64,000 nucleotides of DNA from Rhodococcus sp. 105337 (GCF_012844225.1 NZ_JABAGQ010000001.1:186001-250000), one strand, 5' to 3'. Positions 53,282-61,285 are shown, numbered from the stretch's first letter. Notes: a model not told the origin generated them from the letters alone. Made by a program: numbers and translations.

Positions 53282-54322
53282 CTAGGCCGATCCGGGCTCG
53301 TCGTTCGCCGGTTCGGGCGCGACCTCCCGCGTGGCGGGGTCCGGGATGCCGGCGTCGTCGAGCGCCGCCGCGGTGAGCGCTCTTCCCAGAGCGATCATGT
53401 CCGCGGCCCTGTGGAAATCGAGACTCCGGCACGCGGTTCGCGGGACCTCGACGAACACGTCCGGCGGATAGGCGGCGAGCTGGAACCGCGACAGGGCCGA
53501 CTGCATGATGTCGAGCGACCGGTTCATCACCGCAACGCGTCCGAACTTCGGCGTCGGCGCGTCGTGCGTTCCGGTATCCGCCTCGGGGACCGTCGTGTCC
53601 GCGAACGAGTCGTCGTTGTCTACGCTGCTCGCGGAGAACCGGTTGACCACCGATCGCACGATGTCGGTTTCGAGCACCGAGGCAGCGCTACGACGGAAAC
53701 GTCCCATCCATTCCTCGGCAGGCCGCGGTTCCGAACTCGCGTTCTCGGGTGAGTGCGGCCGACCGCCGTCCTCTCCGGCGAGACTGACGCCGATCGTGAG
53801 ATCAGCGTGCATTCCGACGGTCGGGGCGATCGGCAACGGCGACAGTGTGCCTCCGTCGGTGAGGACCCTGCCGTTGAGCACCACGGGAGTGATGACGCCG
53901 GGAATTGCGATCGACGCTCGGATCGCCGCGTCGACGGGACCCCGCTGGAACCACACCGCGCGTCCCGCCGCGAGGTCGGTGGCAACGGCCGTGAACGGGA
54001 TCGGCAGATCCTCGATCGAGACCTCTCCGAGTATGTCGCGCATCTTCGACAGGATCCGCTCGGCGTGGATGGCGCCGGGAGCCGACACCGACACGTCGAG
54101 CAGCCGCACGACATCCATCTGGGACAGGCTCAGCGCCCACTGCGTGTACGGCTCGAGTTTGCCCGCCGCGTAGACACCCCCGACCAGCGCACCCATCGAA
54201 GCGCCTGCCACGCCGACGATTTCGAGGCCGCGTTCCTCGATCACCTGGATCGCGCCGATATGCGCATACCCCCTGGCGCCCCCGCTCCCCAGCGCAAGCG
54301 CCACCCGTGTCCGTCCCGCCAT
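53282..54322 (-). CDS. Patatin-like phospholipase (RssA-like)
   Basis: 346 residues: oxyanion loop GSGGARG (12-18), nucleophile GASMG (S42) and catalytic Asp in LTDGGTLSPLP. Patatin-like enzymes cleave acyl groups from phospholipids or lysophospholipids. The last 100 residues hold an acidic insert and a Pro/Glu-rich tail. ATG 54322 starts right at the domain; the longer frame to 54442 is not supported. It lies nine bases downstream of the hydrolase gene start, likely its operon partner. Confidence 0.9.
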   Translation of the reverse strand: MAGRTRVALALGSGGARGYAHIGAIQVIEERGLEIVGVAGASMGALVGGVYAAGKLEPYTQWALSLSQMDVVRLLDVSVSAPGAIHAERILSKMRDILGEVSIEDLPIPFTAVATDLAAGRAVWFQRGPVDAAIRASIAIPGVITPVVLNGRVLTDGGTLSPLPIAPTVGMHADLTIGVSLAGEDGGRPHSPENASSEPRPAEEWMGRFRRSAASVLETDIVRSVVNRFSASSVDNDDSFADTTVPEADTGTHDAPTPKFGRVAVMNRSLDIMQSALSRFQLAAYPPDVFVEVPRTACRSLDFHRAADMIALGRALTAAALDDAGIPDPATREVAPEPANDEPGSA

Positions 54323-54488
54323 GGACCCGATCGTACGCAGACCCACCCGCATCGCACCCCGGATTCCGCTCGACCCCGAGGTCGAGTTCAGGGTCGAGAT
54401 GGGGGACGTGCCCGGATGTGTTCGGGTGCATGTCCGGCGCACGATAGACGTGTTCGTTTTCGCGGGTCACTCACCATCGGGAGAATTC

Positions 54489-54809
54489 ATGCGCACCAGG
54501 GTCATTGCAGCACTCTTCGCCGGCGCGGCGGCCGTCGCTCTCGGAACAGGCACTGCCACAGCACAAACCGTTCCCGTCGTCGTCGGCATGAGCCAGCAGT
54601 CGGCGGTCGAGCTTCTCACCGAACGCAACATTCCTCATTCGATCACGAACCGGTCGGGCAATCTGTCGGGTCATTGCGTCGTCACCGAGCAACGCGACAA
54701 GGGAAACCGCGTCGAGGTCGACTACGAATACGACCACGAGGACGGGGCCTTCGAGCGCGTCGAAACCGAGGTCTGGCGCGGAATCGGACTCACCGTCGTC
54801 TGCCGTTGA
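54489..54809 (+). CDS. Small secreted PASTA-like protein
   Basis: 106 residues. A cleavable signal peptide (MRTRVIAALFAGAAAVALG, cleavage after about residue 25 at TATAQ) precedes one PASTA-like unit, VPVVVGMSQQSAVELLTERN, and two Cys that could pair (SGHCVV and TVVCR). GGGAGA lies before the ATG at 54489. Function unknown; similar small PASTA proteins are common in mycolata. Confidence 0.72.
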   Translation: MRTRVIAALFAGAAAVALGTGTATAQTVPVVVGMSQQSAVELLTERNIPHSITNRSGNLSGHCVVTEQRDKGNRVEVDYEYDHEDGAFERVETEVWRGIGLTVVCR

Positions 54810-54830
54810 GCACTGCCCACGGACGAGTCC

Positions 54831-55685
54831 TCACTCGAATCCGAACCCTCGCTGCAACAACGCTTGCCGCAGACCTTCCCTGTGCCCCAGCGCACCCGGT
54901 GCGGCAAAACGACCGAGGACGCGCTCGCTCCAACTGTCCGGTAAGCCCTGGCTCCGGTAGAACTGCGCAATGGCGTCCTCGTACGCGGCTACCCCTTCGT
55001 CCTCCGCATCCTGCGCGCCGGACCCGTACTGCTCTCGGTGCAGCACGACGTCCTGACCGAGCCGCGGCTTGACCTCCGGATACTCGGCCGGGTCGGGACG
55101 GCCCACCACCAGCCCGACCACGGCGAAACTGTGGTCGGGCAAGGCCAGTTCGGAAGCAAGGTCGGTCGGGTGGTCACGGAGCGCCCCGATGAATACCGTG
55201 CCGAGCCCGAGTGATTCCGCGGCGAGTGCGGCGTTCTGCGCAGCCAGGGTCGTGTCGACGATCCCGAGCACTGCCGATTCGAGATAGCCCGCGTTGACGA
55301 GCTCTCTGCCACGCCTCGTCGCCAACCGAGCCGCACGCGCCAGATCCGCGACCCACACCAGGAGAAGAGGCGCGCTGCGCACCGACTCCTGGTTGCCGGC
55401 GAGTTCCGCTATGCGGCCGAGGCGCTCACTATCGGTCACCGCGATCACACTCCACAACTGCAGGTTGCTGGAACTGGCAGCCGACGAAGCCGCCGCGACG
55501 ATCGCACGGAGGTGGTCTTCGGACACCTTCTCGGGCAGGAACTTCCGTACCGACCGGTGCGCGAGCTGAACCGCAAGAACGTCGTTCCACAGTAATGGGT
55601 CGATGCGGGCGCCTACACGTTCGGCTTCATCGGCGCCGTAGCGGCGAAGCAAGGCGACGAGACGACGATCGCTGACGGTGTCCAT
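54831..55685 (-). CDS. Nitroreductase family protein
   Basis: 284 residues, FMN-binding fold: HRSVRKFLPEKVSEDHL, SSAASSSNLQLWSVIAV, GTVFIGALRDHP and VVGLVVGRPDP are the NfsA-type landmarks. Reduces nitro-aromatics or quinones with NAD(P)H. ATG 55685 has AAGGAG upstream. Confidence 0.9.
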   Translation of the reverse strand: MDTVSDRRLVALLRRYGADEAERVGARIDPLLWNDVLAVQLAHRSVRKFLPEKVSEDHLRAIVAAASSAASSSNLQLWSVIAVTDSERLGRIAELAGNQESVRSAPLLLVWVADLARAARLATRRGRELVNAGYLESAVLGIVDTTLAAQNAALAAESLGLGTVFIGALRDHPTDLASELALPDHSFAVVGLVVGRPDPAEYPEVKPRLGQDVVLHREQYGSGAQDAEDEGVAAYEDAIAQFYRSQGLPDSWSERVLGRFAAPGALGHREGLRQALLQRGFGFE

Positions 55686-55866
55686 GGTCGGGAACTCCTT
55701 TCTCGAAAACATGACGAACACCGAGTCTGCTCTTCCCGATCACGACCGGCGATACTTGGCCTCATCCTGATCCTGGGTCTCGCTCGCACCCCCGAGAGAA
55801 AGATCAGGGTAGAGATCCGGGTTCGTCCCCGATGTGCGGAAGGCTCACAACCGGCACGATCGAATC

Positions 55867-56067
55867 ATGACATTCGAGAACAACACCCCCCGTCCCTTCG
55901 CCCGCTCCTCGTCGCAGCGCATGCTCGGTGGCGTCTGCGGAGGCCTCGCCGAATACTTCGGCCTGGACGTCAATCTCGTCCGCGCGGGCGCGGTGCTCGC
56001 AGCGTTCGTCACCGGTGGCACGGCAGTGCTTCTCTACCTCGCCCTGTGGATGCTGCTGCCGGAATGA
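55867..56067 (+). CDS. PspC domain small membrane protein
   Basis: 66 residues: RSSSQRMLGGVCGGLAEYFG is the PspC hallmark, followed by one membrane helix and LWMLLPE. PspC proteins sense or support envelope integrity. The 3' end overlaps the convergent LysR gene by 34 bases. Confidence 0.85.
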   Translation: MTFENNTPRPFARSSSQRMLGGVCGGLAEYFGLDVNLVRAGAVLAAFVTGGTAVLLYLALWMLLPE

Positions 56068-56942
56068 GGGTCGGTGTCGTGGGTATCGCGCACCAGCCGG
56101 TCGGCGTTGGCCAGAATCGCTGCACGGAGCGCACGCTCCGGCTCACTGAGCACGCTTCGGCGGGCGACGAGCACGAAATCGAGATGACCGGCATCGGGTA
56201 ACCGGCGGGTTGCGGACCGAACAGGAACGAGACCCGCCGGTGGGAGCCGGCTCGCATGCAGAACGACACCCAGCCCCGCCAGTGCTGCAGCGCTCAACCC
56301 GATGAGACTGTCGGCGACGCATGTCACCCGCGCTCCGTATCCGCACCGCTGGAGCACGTCGAGCGCGATCTCCCGGGTCAGCGACGGGTGGGGATAGGTG
56401 ACGAGCGGTATCGGTCCCTCCGGGTCCGGCACGAAGCCGGGTGCGCCGAGGAACTCGAGCTTGTCACGGAAGATCAGTTCGCCGTGACGCTCGCCGGGCC
56501 GGCGCTTTCCGAACATGAGATCGAGATCGCCGTCCTCCAGGCTGCGGTGCAGGTTCTCACTGAGTCCGACGGTGAGTTCGAAATCCACACGCGGATGCCC
56601 CCGCCGGAACTCGGCGAGGATCGCGGGGAGTTCGTGGAGCACCAGATCGTCGGACGCGCCGAACCGCACGCGCCCACTGACGGTGGATTCGGTGAAGTAA
56701 CGCTGGGCGGCGTGGTGACGCTCGAGGATCTCGCGGGCGAATCCGAGCATCGCGCTCCCGTCGGCGGTCGGCTCGACGGTGTGGGTGTCGCGCACGAACA
56801 GCCGACGACCCGCAGTCGCCTCGAGTTTGGCGACGTGCTGACTCACGGTGGATTGCCGCAGGCCCAGGCGCCGCGCCGCCGCCGTGAAACTGCGTTCGCT
56901 TTCGACGGCCAGGAAACTACGGAGGTGGACGGGATCGAACAC
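56034..56942 (-). CDS. LysR-family transcriptional regulator
   Basis: 302 residues from a GTG at 56942 (VFDPVHLRSFLAVES), which matches the usual LysR start; a TTG at 56954 would add four residues and overlap the operator. N-terminal helix-turn-helix (SFTAAARRLGLRQSTVSQHVAKLE), C-terminal ligand domain. Divergent from the symporter-like gene, its likely target. Confidence 0.88.
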   Translation of the reverse strand: MFDPVHLRSFLAVESERSFTAAARRLGLRQSTVSQHVAKLEATAGRRLFVRDTHTVEPTADGSAMLGFAREILERHHAAQRYFTESTVSGRVRFGASDDLVLHELPAILAEFRRGHPRVDFELTVGLSENLHRSLEDGDLDLMFGKRRPGERHGELIFRDKLEFLGAPGFVPDPEGPIPLVTYPHPSLTREIALDVLQRCGYGARVTCVADSLIGLSAAALAGLGVVLHASRLPPAGLVPVRSATRRLPDAGHLDFVLVARRSVLSEPERALRAAILANADRLVRDTHDTDPHSGSSIHRAR

Positions 56943-56953
56943 CCCTGCATTCA

Positions 56954-56968
56954 ATCACAATCTGTGAT
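56954..56968. promoter_or_regulatory. LysR operator (T-N11-A dyad)
   Basis: ATCACA-ATC-TGTGAT is a perfect 6-3-6 inverted repeat matching T-N11-A, between the divergent LysR and symporter-like genes. A further TGATCACAGTGATC partial dyad adjoins it. Confidence 0.6.
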
Positions 56969-57026
56969 CACAGTGATCGCGGTAATCGGCTTCTCGAATC
57001 AGCCCACCATGGCCTAGCGTCGAACC

Positions 57027-58016
57027 ATGCTGGCGAAGATCCCGTTTCTCAATCGACTCGACCCGTTCCTTGTCGGAATCGTGCTGACAGTTGCCGTCGC
57101 CGCGGCCCTGCCCGCACACGGCGTCGGGCTCGATGTCTTCACATGGGCATCGAAGATCGCGATCGGCCTTCTCTTCTTCCTGTACGGCGCGCGCCTGTCT
57201 ACCGCCGAAGCCGTGGCGGGCCTGAGACATTGGCGGCTGCACGCGACCATTCTCGCGGTCACCTTCGTGATCTTCCCGCTCCTCGGCCTTGCTGCCAAGG
57301 TCTTCGTTCCGTGGCTGCTCACCGAGCCGCTCTATCTGGGTGTGTTGTACCTGTGCCTGCTGCCCTCGACAGTGCAGTCCTCGATCGCACTGGTCTCCGT
57401 TGCTCGCGGCAATATCCCCGGCGCGGTCGTCTCGGCATCTGCCTCGAGCCTGCTCGGAATCCTGTTCACCCCGGCACTCGTCGCAGTGACGATGAGTACG
57501 CAAGGAGTGACCTTCAGTTCCGCGGCAGTGCTGGACATCGTGCTCATGTTGCTGGTCCCCTTCGTCGCGGGCCAGGTCATGCGCCGCTGGATCGGGGGCT
57601 GGGTCACGGCACACGGCAAGCCCCTCAAGCTCGTCGACCGCGGTTCCATTCTGCTCGTCGTCTATGTCGCGTTCAGTCGCGGCATGAACGAGGGCATCTG
57701 GACCCAGTTGTCTGTTCTGCGTCTGCTTGCACTCGCCGGAGTGTGCCTACTCCTGCTGGCGATCGTGCTGGCGCTCACCTGGTACGCGCCCGCCAAACTC
57801 GGATTCTCGTACGAGGACCGGACGGCCATCCTCTTCTGCGGTTCCACCAAGTCGCTCGCCACCGGCCTGCCGATGGCCACGGTTCTGTTTCCCGGAGAGC
57901 CCATCGGACTGATCATTCTTCCCCTCATGCTGTTTCACCAGATTCAGCTGCTGGTGTGTGCAGCGATCGCCGCCCGACTCGCGAAGCAATCGGCCGAGCC
58001 GGCGCTGCAAAGCTGA
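57027..58016 (+). CDS. Bile acid:sodium symporter family transporter (SBF-like)
   Basis: 329 residues, about ten helices, with FFLYGARLSTAEAVAGLRHWR and FCGSTKSLATGLPMATVLFP, the conserved blocks of the SBF-like (YfeH) branch. Carries an organic anion by analogy; substrate unknown. Probably controlled by the divergent LysR protein. Confidence 0.9.
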   Translation: MLAKIPFLNRLDPFLVGIVLTVAVAAALPAHGVGLDVFTWASKIAIGLLFFLYGARLSTAEAVAGLRHWRLHATILAVTFVIFPLLGLAAKVFVPWLLTEPLYLGVLYLCLLPSTVQSSIALVSVARGNIPGAVVSASASSLLGILFTPALVAVTMSTQGVTFSSAAVLDIVLMLLVPFVAGQVMRRWIGGWVTAHGKPLKLVDRGSILLVVYVAFSRGMNEGIWTQLSVLRLLALAGVCLLLLAIVLALTWYAPAKLGFSYEDRTAILFCGSTKSLATGLPMATVLFPGEPIGLIILPLMLFHQIQLLVCAAIAARLAKQSAEPALQS

Positions 58017-58070
58017 TCAGGCCGGAGGGAACCGGCGGTCCGGCGCTGACGAACGCGCCCACGAACGGAA

Positions 58071-58107
58071 GAGGCCGTGAGCCCCGAACCTCGGGACTCA
58101 CGGCCTC
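58071..58107. terminator. Bidirectional terminator
   Basis: GAGGCCGTGAG (58071-58081) / CTCACGGCCTC (58097-58107), with an inner CCCGA/TCGGG stem. It separates the symporter gene from the leftward mini-protein operon. Confidence 0.8.
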
Positions 58108-58119
58108 ATAATCCACTCT

Positions 58120-58212
58120 TTACAGCGAGCCGGTCAGCAGTACCGGCGCGATCACCAGGATCAGTTCGACGAACTGGCTGATGGCTTCGAAACCACTCGA
58201 GATGCTACCCAT
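58120..58212 (-). CDS. Mini-protein 1: 30-residue hydrophobic peptide (PorA/PorH-like candidate)
   Basis: ATG 58212 to TAA 58120, 30 residues: MGSISSGFEAISQF followed by the hydrophobic VELILVIAPVLLTGSL. No signal peptide. The ribosome-binding site GGAGGA is ideally placed, and the surrounding start block (GGAGGAAACATGGGTAGCA) nearly repeats that of mini-protein 2. It is followed by a strong terminator. The amphipathic/hydrophobic make-up, serine-rich ends and position beside mycolyltransferases and groEL2 resemble Corynebacterium PorA/PorH, 45- and 57-residue channel proteins anchored by O-mycoloylation. Sequence similarity to them is not obvious, so the role is inference; that it is a gene is well supported. 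Confidence 0.7.
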   Translation of the reverse strand: MGSISSGFEAISQFVELILVIAPVLLTGSL

Positions 58213-58261
58213 GTTTCCTCCAGATTCCTGCCGGAGACGTCATGCCCCCGGGCGTCGGATA

Positions 58262-58330
58262 GAGCGACGATCGACGGTCAGGTACAACCAGCGATCGGGT
58301 ACAGCGGCGATCGGGTTATGCGGCGATCAG
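58262..58330. repeat. Degenerate tandem repeats between the mini-protein genes
   Basis: Four copies of roughly 16-20 bases with the core GCGATCGGGTAC or close variants (for example CAGCGATCGGGTACA and CGGCGATCGGGTTA). Function unknown; perhaps an RNA structure setting relative expression, or a relic of duplication. Confidence 0.4.
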
Positions 58331-58404
58331 CTGATGAACTGCGCGGTCTGCAGGAGCAGCGAGAAGAAGAAGTTGATGATCTCGGTGATCGTTGTGCTAC
58401 CCAT
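58327..58404 (-). CDS. Mini-protein 2: 25-residue hydrophobic peptide (PorA/PorH-like candidate)
   Basis: ATG 58404 to TGA 58327, 25 residues: MGSTTITEIINFFFSLLLQ then TAQFIS. AGGAGG lies 5 bases before the ATG. The first three residues and the start context are shared with mini-protein 1, 115 bases downstream. Predicted as one amphipathic to hydrophobic helix without a signal peptide; N- and C-terminal Ser/Thr could be acylated. First gene of a two-gene unit with its own promoter. Same tentative role as mini-protein 1. Confidence 0.7.
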   Translation of the reverse strand: MGSTTITEIINFFFSLLLQTAQFIS

Positions 58405-58480
58405 GTGTCCTCCTGGAGACGATGAAACAGATCGGGTGCGGCACAGTAAATTTCGGATCCGAGCGGGTGCCGTGGGGCCA

Positions 58481-58509
58481 ACCATACTGTCCGGTACTTA
58501 AAGCGTCAA
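58481..58509 (-). promoter_or_regulatory. Sigma-A-type promoter of the mini-protein operon
   Basis: Minus strand TTGACG (58504-58509), 17-base spacer, TATGGT (58481-58486). One of the best -35/-10 pairs in the window; the leader would be about 70 bases. Confidence 0.65.
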
Positions 58510-58573
58510 TGGTTTTTGTGGAGAAGTCGTGAGCGCTGATGATTCGCTAATCCGCTGCGCATCAACATAATTC

Positions 58574-58623
58574 GCACAGTAGATCGCGGTGCGCCCATAA
58601 CAGGTGAGCGCACCCGACTGTGC
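58574..58623 (-). terminator. Nested hairpin after mycolyltransferase 1
   Basis: Outer stem GCACAGT/ACTGTGC (58574-58580, 58617-58623) and inner stem GGTGCGC/GCGCACC (58588-58594, 58608-58614), a few bases after the stop at 58629. Confidence 0.5.
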
Positions 58624-58628
58624 AAATA

Positions 58629-59630
58629 TCAGCGCGTCTCCATAGCCCTCGCAAGCATGGGCCACGAGTTGTGCAAGTCGTCTTCCCAGTAGCCCCAGGA
58701 ATGCGTTCCGGTCGGGCGGAACTCGAAAACAGCGGGTATATCCAGCTCTTCGAGCCTGGCTGCGAGACGCCGTGTGCAGTCGTCGACCGCAGCCTCGATC
58801 ACGCCGCCCATCACCACCTGGTTCAACAGCAGAGCCGGGTCGTTCCCGACCGAACGGGCGCCGAGGTGCTCATGCTTGCCCGGGAGTCCGGTAGCCGAGG
58901 AGACATAGAGGTCGATACCTCGCAACTTCTCGGCGTTGACGTACGGGTCGTTCTCGACCCATCCGGGACCGTCGAGCGGGCCCCACATGTTTTCCACATC
59001 GGCTCCTCCGCGGCTTTCGACCACGGTCCGGATATAGAGTTGCCCGAGTTCTGTACTCGTTTCGGCACATCCGCTGTAGGCGCCCACCGCCCGGTACAAC
59101 GTCGGCTTCGCGATGGCGAGGCCCAACACCGACGTCCCCGACATCGACAGCCCCGCGATGGCATTCACACCCGTCGTACCGAAGGCGGCATCGATGACCG
59201 GAGGAAGCTCACGCGTGAGGAAGGTGGTCCACTTGTTGCGGCCGAGTACCGGATCGTCCCGTCGCCAGTCGGTGTAGTAGCTGAATGATCCGTCCAGCGG
59301 AGTCACGACGTTGACGTTCTTGTCGGCGAAGAATTCGTCGATGTCCGTCTGCTCGTCCCAGGTGGCCACCCCCTGCCCTCCGCCGGCCCCGTTCAGCAGA
59401 TAGAGCGTGGGGGCGGCGCGACTCGTGTCGGCCGGTGTGCGCACACGAAGCGGCACGACCCGGTCCATCGCCGCGGAGTACACGTGGGCCACCACCGCGC
59501 GTTCGTTCTCGACAACGATGTGGGACAGATACGAAACATTCTGTGCGGACGCAATATTCGGCAGCGCGACGAGAACCGTCGCCGCTACCCCCACCACCGC
59601 AAGTATCCGCTGGAACAACGCCGAGATCAC
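58629..59630 (-). CDS. Mycolyltransferase 1 (antigen-85-type esterase)
   Basis: 333 residues from a GTG at 59630 with GGAGG five bases upstream. Signal peptide (residues 1-29, ending NIASAQ), then an alpha/beta hydrolase: nucleophile S162 in GLSMSG, YYTDW, and His in GTHSWGYW, all as in antigen 85. Transfers mycolic acids to trehalose, arabinogalactan or proteins outside the membrane. Its close paralogue of the same length lies just upstream, with a conserved promoter block. Confidence 0.92.
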   Translation of the reverse strand: MISALFQRILAVVGVAATVLVALPNIASAQNVSYLSHIVVENERAVVAHVYSAAMDRVVPLRVRTPADTSRAAPTLYLLNGAGGGQGVATWDEQTDIDEFFADKNVNVVTPLDGSFSYYTDWRRDDPVLGRNKWTTFLTRELPPVIDAAFGTTGVNAIAGLSMSGTSVLGLAIAKPTLYRAVGAYSGCAETSTELGQLYIRTVVESRGGADVENMWGPLDGPGWVENDPYVNAEKLRGIDLYVSSATGLPGKHEHLGARSVGNDPALLLNQVVMGGVIEAAVDDCTRRLAARLEELDIPAVFEFRPTGTHSWGYWEDDLHNSWPMLARAMETR

Positions 59631-59720
59631 TCGACCCTCCCTGATGCTTCGTCGACGCACGCGGCGACGCCCGATGACCGCCTCCGAATAGTCCGGAGAC
59701 GCATCAATAGATACACCACG
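59631..59720 (-). promoter_or_regulatory. Upstream block of mycolyltransferase 1, conserved with copy 2
   Basis: TGGTGTATC(T/A)ATTGA, then TATTCGG near the middle and GCGTCGCCG, are shared in order and spacing with 60946-61036. The block was duplicated with the gene or is kept by common control. Confidence 0.5.
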
Positions 59721-59874
59721 AGAAGGAGGAATAGTGCGAAACGGACATTCCGGTGGGAGTCAGCCCAGTTTCCCAGGCGTGCACCTGGGGTCCGGCCACA
59801 TCGGACCCACCCGGTCATCCGTCGACAGCGACGCCAACGACGGATTTTGTCCGCTGCCGCGAACCGCCGTATAC

Positions 59875-59916
59875 GACGAACCGGTCATCACCATCGAAGG
59901 TGATGACCGGTTCGTC
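59875..59916 (-). terminator. Terminator of mycolyltransferase 2
   Basis: An 18-bp perfect stem (59875-59892 with 59899-59916) and a 6-base loop, 27 bases after the stop. Confidence 0.8.
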
Positions 59917-59943
59917 AAGTGCGCGCACCGGGTCGGTGTCGTC

Positions 59944-60945
59944 TCAGCTCACCTCGAGTGCGTTCGCAAGCATGGGCCACGAGTTGTGCAGATCGTCTTG
60001 CCAATAACCCCAGGAATGCGTTCCCGCCGGACGGAAGTCGAACACAGCGGGAATTTCCAGCTCCTCCAGGCGCGCAGCCAACCGGCGCGTGCAGTTGTCG
60101 ACCGCCGCCTCGATCACGCCTCCGACAACCACCTGGTTCGCCAGCAGGCCCGGATCGTCGCCGACCCAGGTAGAGCCGAGACGATCATGCTCACCCGGCA
60201 GCCCGGTGGCCGAGGAGATGTAGAGATCGATGCCCCGCAACTTCTCGGCGTTGACGAAGGGATCGTTCTGGACCCAACCGGGGCCGCCGTACGGGCCCCA
60301 CATGTTCTCCGCGTTCGCTTCTCCGCGACTCTCCACCACTGCCCGGACATAAAGTTGCCCGAGTTCGGTGCTCGTTTCGGCACAGCCGCTGTAGGCACCC
60401 ACCGCTTTGTACAGTGTCGGCTCCGCGATCGCGAGACTCAGAACCGAAGTCCCCGACATCGACAATCCCGCGATCGCATTCGTGCCGGTCGTGCCGAATT
60501 CGGCATCGATGATCGGCGGCAGTTCACGAGTGAGGAACGTCGTCCACTTGTTCCGGCCCAGAATCGGGTCGTCCTCGAGCCAATCGGTGTAATAGGTGAA
60601 CGAGCCGTCCAACGGAGTGACCACGTTGACGTTCTTGTCGGCGAAGAACTCGTCCATGTTCGTCCGCGCATCCCAGGTGGCTACCCCTTGCCCGCCACTG
60701 GCGCCGTTGAGCAGATAGAGCGTCGGACTCGGCACGCTCGTGTCCGCCGGCGTGTACACGCGCAGCGCCACTTCACGATCCATCGCTGCGGAGTACACGT
60801 GGGCCACCACGACGCGATCGCTCTTGACCTCGACGCGGGACAGATGCGAAACAGGCTCGGCGGAAGCAATGCCCGGTGCTCCGAGGAGAACCAGCACCCC
60901 TATCCCTACAGTGGCGATCGCTCGCCGGAACAACGCCGAGATCAC
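59944..60945 (-). CDS. Mycolyltransferase 2 (antigen-85-type esterase)
   Basis: 333 residues from a GTG at 60945 (VISALFRR) with GGGAGG upstream. Same domain plan as copy 1: signal peptide to about residue 29 (GIASAEP), GLSMSG nucleophile, GTHSWGYW. The two are co-linear without gaps and largely identical by eye, so they arose by tandem duplication. Different acceptors (glycan versus protein) are possible. Confidence 0.92.
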   Translation of the reverse strand: MISALFRRAIATVGIGVLVLLGAPGIASAEPVSHLSRVEVKSDRVVVAHVYSAAMDREVALRVYTPADTSVPSPTLYLLNGASGGQGVATWDARTNMDEFFADKNVNVVTPLDGSFTYYTDWLEDDPILGRNKWTTFLTRELPPIIDAEFGTTGTNAIAGLSMSGTSVLSLAIAEPTLYKAVGAYSGCAETSTELGQLYVRAVVESRGEANAENMWGPYGGPGWVQNDPFVNAEKLRGIDLYISSATGLPGEHDRLGSTWVGDDPGLLANQVVVGGVIEAAVDNCTRRLAARLEELEIPAVFDFRPAGTHSWGYWQDDLHNSWPMLANALEVS

Positions 60946-61036
60946 TCGACCGACCTCCCGTGTGCTTTCGTCAGCCAAACGGCGACGCTGAGTTACCGCC
61001 CCGAATAATCGAGGGCTCTGTCAATTGATACACCAT
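60946..61036 (-). promoter_or_regulatory. Upstream block of mycolyltransferase 2
   Basis: Counterpart of 59631-59720, sharing TGGTGTATCAATTGA, TTATTCGG and GCGTCGCCG in the same order. Confidence 0.5.
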
Positions 61037-61139
61037 AGACCACCCAATGGGAATGGATCGGACATCGGGTTCGGCGGTGGGATTTCGGGTCTCGAAGGTC
61101 AGGGTCGCGGCCGGAAGGACGGGGCCGGGCCGTGTACGC

Positions 61140-61222
61140 ACCCCGGGCACTCAGCGGCCGCGAGTTACGCAGGTCGTCCGCTCGGTAATCCCGGGAATGC
61201 GTTCCTGCCGAACGCATCAGGA
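61140..61222 (-). pseudogene. Remnant of a third mycolyltransferase (C-terminal end)
   Basis: Minus-strand translation gives FLMRSAGTHSRDYRADDLRN then SRPLSARG, which aligns without gaps to FDFRPAGTHSWGYWQDDLHN and SWPMLANA of copy 2. Trp codons TGG have become CGG. Only about 28 codons remain; no upstream coding part survives before the groEL2 terminator. A decayed third copy of the tandem array. Confidence 0.75.
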
Positions 61223-61245
61223 ACAACGAGGCTCCCCGGACATGC

Positions 61246-61285
61246 CGCGAGGCCCGAACCCATCGAGATGGGTTCGGGCCTCGCG
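61246..61285 (-). terminator. Terminator of groEL2
   Basis: An 18-bp perfect stem (61246-61263 with 61268-61285) and a CGAG loop, about 30 bases after the groEL2 stop. Confidence 0.85.

Noticed and set aside
59627-59818. 63-residue frame with a hydrophobic segment before mycolyltransferase 1
   Set aside because: The matching block upstream of copy 2 has an in-frame stop, so the frame is not conserved.
59734-61008. 424-codon plus-strand frame with a good AAGGAGG site
   Set aside because: Antisense to mycolyltransferase 2; its translation has no family resemblance and the site also falls in the duplicated promoter block.
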